From: Tenacibaculum sp. 190524A02b | GTDB lineage: Bacteria; Bacteroidota; Bacteroidia; Flavobacteriales; Flavobacteriaceae | NCBI RefSeq assembly: GCF_964036645.1 | Contig: NZ_OZ038525.1 | Coordinates: 1,535,501-1,599,500 of the forward strand | Length of the DNA: 64,000 nt | Direction: 5' to 3' | Shown here: positions 54,601-60,600 of the stretch, one piece after another | Layout: each line of letters begins with the position of its first letter | Numbering within the stretch: the stretch's first letter is position 1 | Notes under the pieces: model-generated | The model's database searches: none | Seen by the model: only the letters and a program-made list of their open reading frames with translations | What the model was told of the DNA's origin: nothing | Position numbers and translations under genes: made by a program

Positions 54601-57600
54601 AAATCGCCTGTTTCTCCTGAACAATTTGGTTGATTTACTGTATTGGCTAAAACTGGATTTAAGGTCTCTTCTAAAGTTACTGTCTCTGTATAAACACAAC
54701 CTAATCCATCACGAACACTAATATCGTATGAACCTGCATCCCCTGGATTAAAGGTAAATGTTCCGCTTGTTTGATAAGCCGTTCCATTTCCTGATGGTAC
54801 CACAGAATATTCATAACTACCGTCTCCTCCTGTTCCTGTTACTACAATACTTCCGCCATTACAATCTATTCTATTTGTAACAACCGTTGCTCCGATTTGG
54901 TCATTAATAGTATGAGTACTTAATGATGACACACAACCTTTTGAATCTCTTACTTGAACTTCATACGTTACTCCTGGCACTAAGCCTGTAAAAGTTCCTG
55001 AAGGTGCCCAAGTACCTCCATTATCTATAGTATAGGTATATCCTGTACCTGATCCTCCTGATGCTGTAACTACTATTTGACCATTACTTCCATTGTAACA
55101 ATCTGTCACAACTACACTATGCGTTGGGTCTGTAGTTGGATCAACCGTTATACTAAATACTGCTGATAAACAGCCATTAACGTCTCTTGCTATTATAGTA
55201 TGAACACCAGCGGCTACATCTGTAAATGAACCTGTTTGGAAAGTTCCATTTCCGTCTAACTCAAATTCATAAGGTGCATTTCCTCCTGTGGCACTTGGAT
55301 CTATTGTTGCTCCTGTTGCTGGGTTACAGGTTACCTCTTTTGTTATTGTCCCACTAGCTACTACGGCTGCTGGTTCACCAACTGTAAATGGTCCAAACGA
55401 AAGTGTACAAGCAGGTAATGAACTCGCATTAGGCCTTACTTGAACAGTGTATGTTCCCGCTGATAATGTATTGATTACTGTAGAAGTAACTCCAGTTACC
55501 GTAGTCCATGTTCCACCACTTCCATCATCTATTAAATAATCAAAACTTGTAAAAAAGTTACCTGCTTGAATCGTTAAACCACCATCACTACCTCCATTAC
55601 AAGTAGCGTCAACTATATTATTTACTGCTGCAATAAATTGTTGGCCTGCATCAACAGTAACTACAACATCAACAGTACAATCACTTCCATAATCAACAGT
55701 TACTGTATGATCTCCCACTGCTAAGTCATTAAAGACTCCTGTGTTATTTGTAGTTGCTCCTAATGTATAGGTATAACTCGCATCTACTGGTGTAACTGAA
55801 ACATTTCCTGTTCCATCACAATTATAAGTGACTCCAAATGTAAAGCTTGGTTCGGCTGGTAATGGATCAATTACAATATTTGGTAAACTTATCTCACACC
55901 CATTGGCATCTCTTACTGTTAATACATAAGTACCATCAGTTAAGTTATTGTATACTAAGTTACTTGAGTAACTTCCATTAACTCCATAGCTATAAGGGCT
56001 TGTTCCTCCTGTAGCTGCTGTAAAGGTAATCTGTCCTTCTTGTAAACAAGTATATGCTTCTGTTTGAGTTGCACTTCCTGCTAATGGATTTGGTGCAACA
56101 ATATTTATTGTTAATGTATTTCCTGGACAGCCATTTGCATCTACAATCGTTACCGTATAGGTATCTTCTGCTAAATTCGTATACTCTCTTGTATTAGTGG
56201 TACTTGAGTTTGCTGTAATTGCTCCACTTGTTGCGCCAGTTACTGTCACTGTAAAAGGTGCTAATCCTTCAGTGATATTTACACTAAAACTTCCTTGATC
56301 TCCTGAACAATTTGGTTGGTTTATTACTGCATTTCCTAAAATTGGGTTTAATGTTTCTTCGACAGTAATTGTTTGTATATACTCACAATATCCAGCATTC
56401 CCTCCATTGTCTCTTACATATACATCATAAACTCCAGGAGTTAAAACCGCTAAACTACTTGAGGTAGAAGTATTAGTAAATGTTGCTCCTGTAGGTACTA
56501 TTTGATATACATAATTTCCGTCTCCACCTGTAGCTGTTATATCAACTTGACCTGGAGTACATGTTATATTCCTTACAACTAAAGATGCATCTAATTGATC
56601 ATTAATAGTATGTGTTGAAGGAGCTGATATACAACCTAATCCATCTTGAACTTCTATGGTATATGTAGCTGGTGTTAAGCCAGTAAAAGTATGTGTAGTT
56701 GATGTTGCTGGTGTTGGTGTAACCCATGGACCTCCATCAATTCTAAATACATAATCGCCAGCTCCTTGTGTTGCTGTAACAGCTATTTGTCCGTTACTAC
56801 CATCATAACAATTCGTCTCCGTAGCTGTGTGTAATACCGTAACAGGTGGATCAATTGTAATTGAAGCAGGTGTACATGATTGGGTAATTACAATATTTAC
56901 GTTATCAATAAAATTCCCTACTGAATTACCTCCTGCAGCGGAAACAGCTTCAAAAGCAATTATCGTTGTTGATTGACCAGCAGGAACAATATAAGTTCCA
57001 GAGTAAGATCCCCAACCACTTGTTCCGTCCGACATTGTTTCTTGTATTGCTGCTGTTGCCAAATCTCCTCCAAATTTAACTACTGCTACGTCTGTACCAG
57101 AACGTCCTCTGTGGTCTAATGACCAAGTAATTACATCTCCAGGTCTTGTACAATATTCTTGATATAATGTTGATACCTGAGTAGCATTCAATTCTGCAAA
57201 GTATTGTCCTTCAGATGGCGTTACTCCTAAAAACCCACTTCTCCAAATTTCAATTCTATTGTCTGTAGCTGTGGTATCCCATCCTGGGATTTCATTTTCA
57301 GGTAATTGCCTGAATCCTGTAAAACCTCCTGGTTGCTCAAAACCTCCGTTTACAAAAGGATCAGCTGTACAACCACATTCATCACAGTTTCTTATATCTC
57401 TTACTAATACTGTATAACTTCCTGGTGCAACATCTGTAAAAACACCTGAACTTTGCCAATTAGTACCATCAATACTATAGGTGTATGGAGGTGTACCTCC
57501 AGATGCAACTGCTGTTATTGTAGCTCCAGTAGTTGTACCAGAACAACTTGCTGGCTCCGTTATTGAAGTATTTAAAACCAATGGAGTAGGTTCATCTAAA

Positions 57601-60600
57601 GTAACAGACCCTAAATCTACTTGACACGTTGTTCCTCCAACATCATCTCTTATCAATATATTAAAAGTACCACTTCCTAAACCTACAATTCTGTAAGGAT
57701 TATCTATAGCTGTAGACCAACTTGAACCTCCATCTGTTGAATATTCATAAGAACTCCCTGAAAAATTAGCTGCTTCTATCGTAATAGTACCATTATTCGC
57801 ACCGTTACACACTCCATCTGTACTACCTACTATTGAACCTGTTAATCCTTGATTATCTAATATACTAATCGTTATGTCTCTAGGACAAGCACGTGGAGCA
57901 CTTATTGTAACTACATGATCTCCAACTGACAACCCGTTAAAAACATTAGATGATTGTGATGTTCCATTTAATGTATATGTATAACTTGCATCCGTCGGTG
58001 TAATGGTAGCATTACCGCTTCCATCACAATTATAATCTACATTATAAGAAAACGCTGGTAAAACAACTAATGGATCTATGGTAATATCTCCTACCGCTGC
58101 AATACACCCGTTTGCATCTTGTACTGTTAAAGTATAATTCCCTTCCGTTAACCCAGTTTTAACTCTATCAGTTGAATACACTCCATCTATACCATATGTA
58201 TAAGGAGCTGTACCTCCAGTTGCTACTTCAAATGTAATTTCTCCTGTTGTTGTACAAGTATAATCCTGTGTTAAGTTAGCTGTTGTACTTAACGCTGAAG
58301 GTATTGTTATATCTATATTTGGTATCTGATATGTACACTGATGTGTTGATTTTGATGCTCTTATATCAACTGTATATGTATTAGCTGCTAAGTTTGTAAA
58401 GTTTCCTGTAGTATTCCAATTTGTACCTCCATCAATACTATACTCCACTAAATACCCTTGGTTACTACCATTGATAGTCACATTTATTGAACCATCTGCT
58501 CCTGAGTTACATGAAATATTGGTAGATGTATGTGAAAAACTTAATTCAGGTTCTTCAATAATATCTATTGGATTGGAAATTGTGAAACATCCGTTTGTAT
58601 CAACTACCACAAACCTATAAGTACCATCATTACCATTTGTTACATTATAAGTATTTGATGTAAAAAATGCTGATGATGGAATATCTGAAACCGTAGTATA
58701 CAAATCTGTACCTCTATCCGTCCACACAGCGTATGTATACACATCTCCAGCTACAGTATCTAAGGTTCCTCCAGTAGCTGTTAGGGTAATTATCCCTGGC
58801 GATGAACCATTTTCACAAGTAATATCTTTAGTTTTAACTGCTGTTAAAGTTAACTCTGGTGCTTGATTTACCACTACAGACTCAGTAATTGAACAATCAG
58901 CAGTCGTTACTGTAACCTCGTAAGTTCCACCAGCAGTAACTTCAAAAGTAACATCATTACTATTAACCGGCCCCTGAGTTCCAACTGTAGTAGTTCCTTG
59001 CATTAACGTATAGGTATATTGTCCTGGTACATTATTTACTTGTATACGCACCTCTCCTCTATCACCATTACACAGCATATGTGTAGGAATTAAATCTACA
59101 TCAATATCTCTACTTAAAATATTTATTGGAGGGAATGTATATGTACACGATGCTGCTGAAGGATTATTAACTCGAATCTCTAAGTTATAATCTCCTTGCT
59201 CTGTTACTGTAAATGTATTTGAATCTTGAAAATCAACAAAAAATCCATTTGGTCCAGTTAAACTATACTGATAACCTGCTGGCACATTGTTTATTGTAAT
59301 TTGTGCACTATTACCACAAATTAAATCTTCTTTAATAATATCCGGGTTTAAAGTAGCTCTAAAAACATTAAAATAAAATGTTCTTGGGCACCTTCCACTA
59401 TATAAAATTTCTACTCTATATTCTCCTGGCTCATCAAAAGTTCTATTAAATTCTGTTCCTATTTCATTCCATGTACAACTCGTATCTAAATTAGCACAAC
59501 CCACAGTAGTTTCATCAGGGCATGAAGTTTCGTCTAATTTAAACCATCTTACCGTTGTTCCATTAGATGAATCTAATGGTAAATTAATAGTTCTTGAACT
59601 ACCTACTCCACATAAATAAATCTCAGCTAAATCAGAACCATCATTAGGACAAGTAAGCATTTGATCAGCATAAGGTATTAACGGATTAGGATCTGTATTA
59701 AAAGGAATTACATTTATAACTTCCGTAGCATCTATACAACCTACTGGAGCTATTTTATTTACAGTATATGTTCCTGTAGATGTTACTGTTATACTTTGTG
59801 TATTACCTATAACTGTACCAGAAGCATCTGTCCATGTATAAGTATCAAAACCAGCACCAGCCGTTAATATTACACTATTTCCACAAAGTACTTCATCCCT
59901 TTCATTACTACATCCACTTGCATCAACTAAAAAGTTTGAAGTACCTACTATACCAAAGTTACACGCGTCAATTCCTGCAAAACTAGGCTCATTAATTACC
60001 CTTGGTGTACCACCTCTATCACTATCATAATTTGCAAAAGCCTGATTTTCTACTACGTTTGAACAAACATCTCTTAAATCGGCACAGGTAGCCACTACCT
60101 GAACTTTAAAGCGAATATCATATTGTGCTCCTCCTTCTTGCACCATACTATCTGGCACATTAATTCGCAGTACACCTCTAAAGCTATTTGCTGCAGAAGG
60201 TGGCTCGTAAGTATAGTCTGCAGCCGTAATTCCTGCTGGTAAAATTAAATCCGCTTCAATTAAATCTACATTTTTAGGTAAAATATCAACTAACTCAGTA
60301 TTTAAAGCGTTATCTGTACCTACATTTTGAAAACTTACATTGTACCAAAGCTCACTTCCAAGTGTAACTGGCACTCCAGACAAATCTCCACCAGCCCCAT
60401 CATCTATTGTTTTAACTAATCGAAGTTTAGGTTCTATAATTTCAACTGACATGGCATTTAAAAATGGCCAGTACACATCTCCACTTGTAGTAAATCTAGC
60501 ATCTGCTGAATTCGCATTATTTCCTATAACACTATTGCTTGGATTATCAATTCTAAATAAATCTACATCAAAACCAAGGGTGTTTGTACTTGCTGGGCTT

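Noticed and set aside
39590..57000. Regularly spaced repeats that could suggest CRISPR or a satellite
   Set aside because: Periods are 1683 and 1893 bp, in-frame and protein-coding; there are no short direct repeats with unique spacers and no cas genes.
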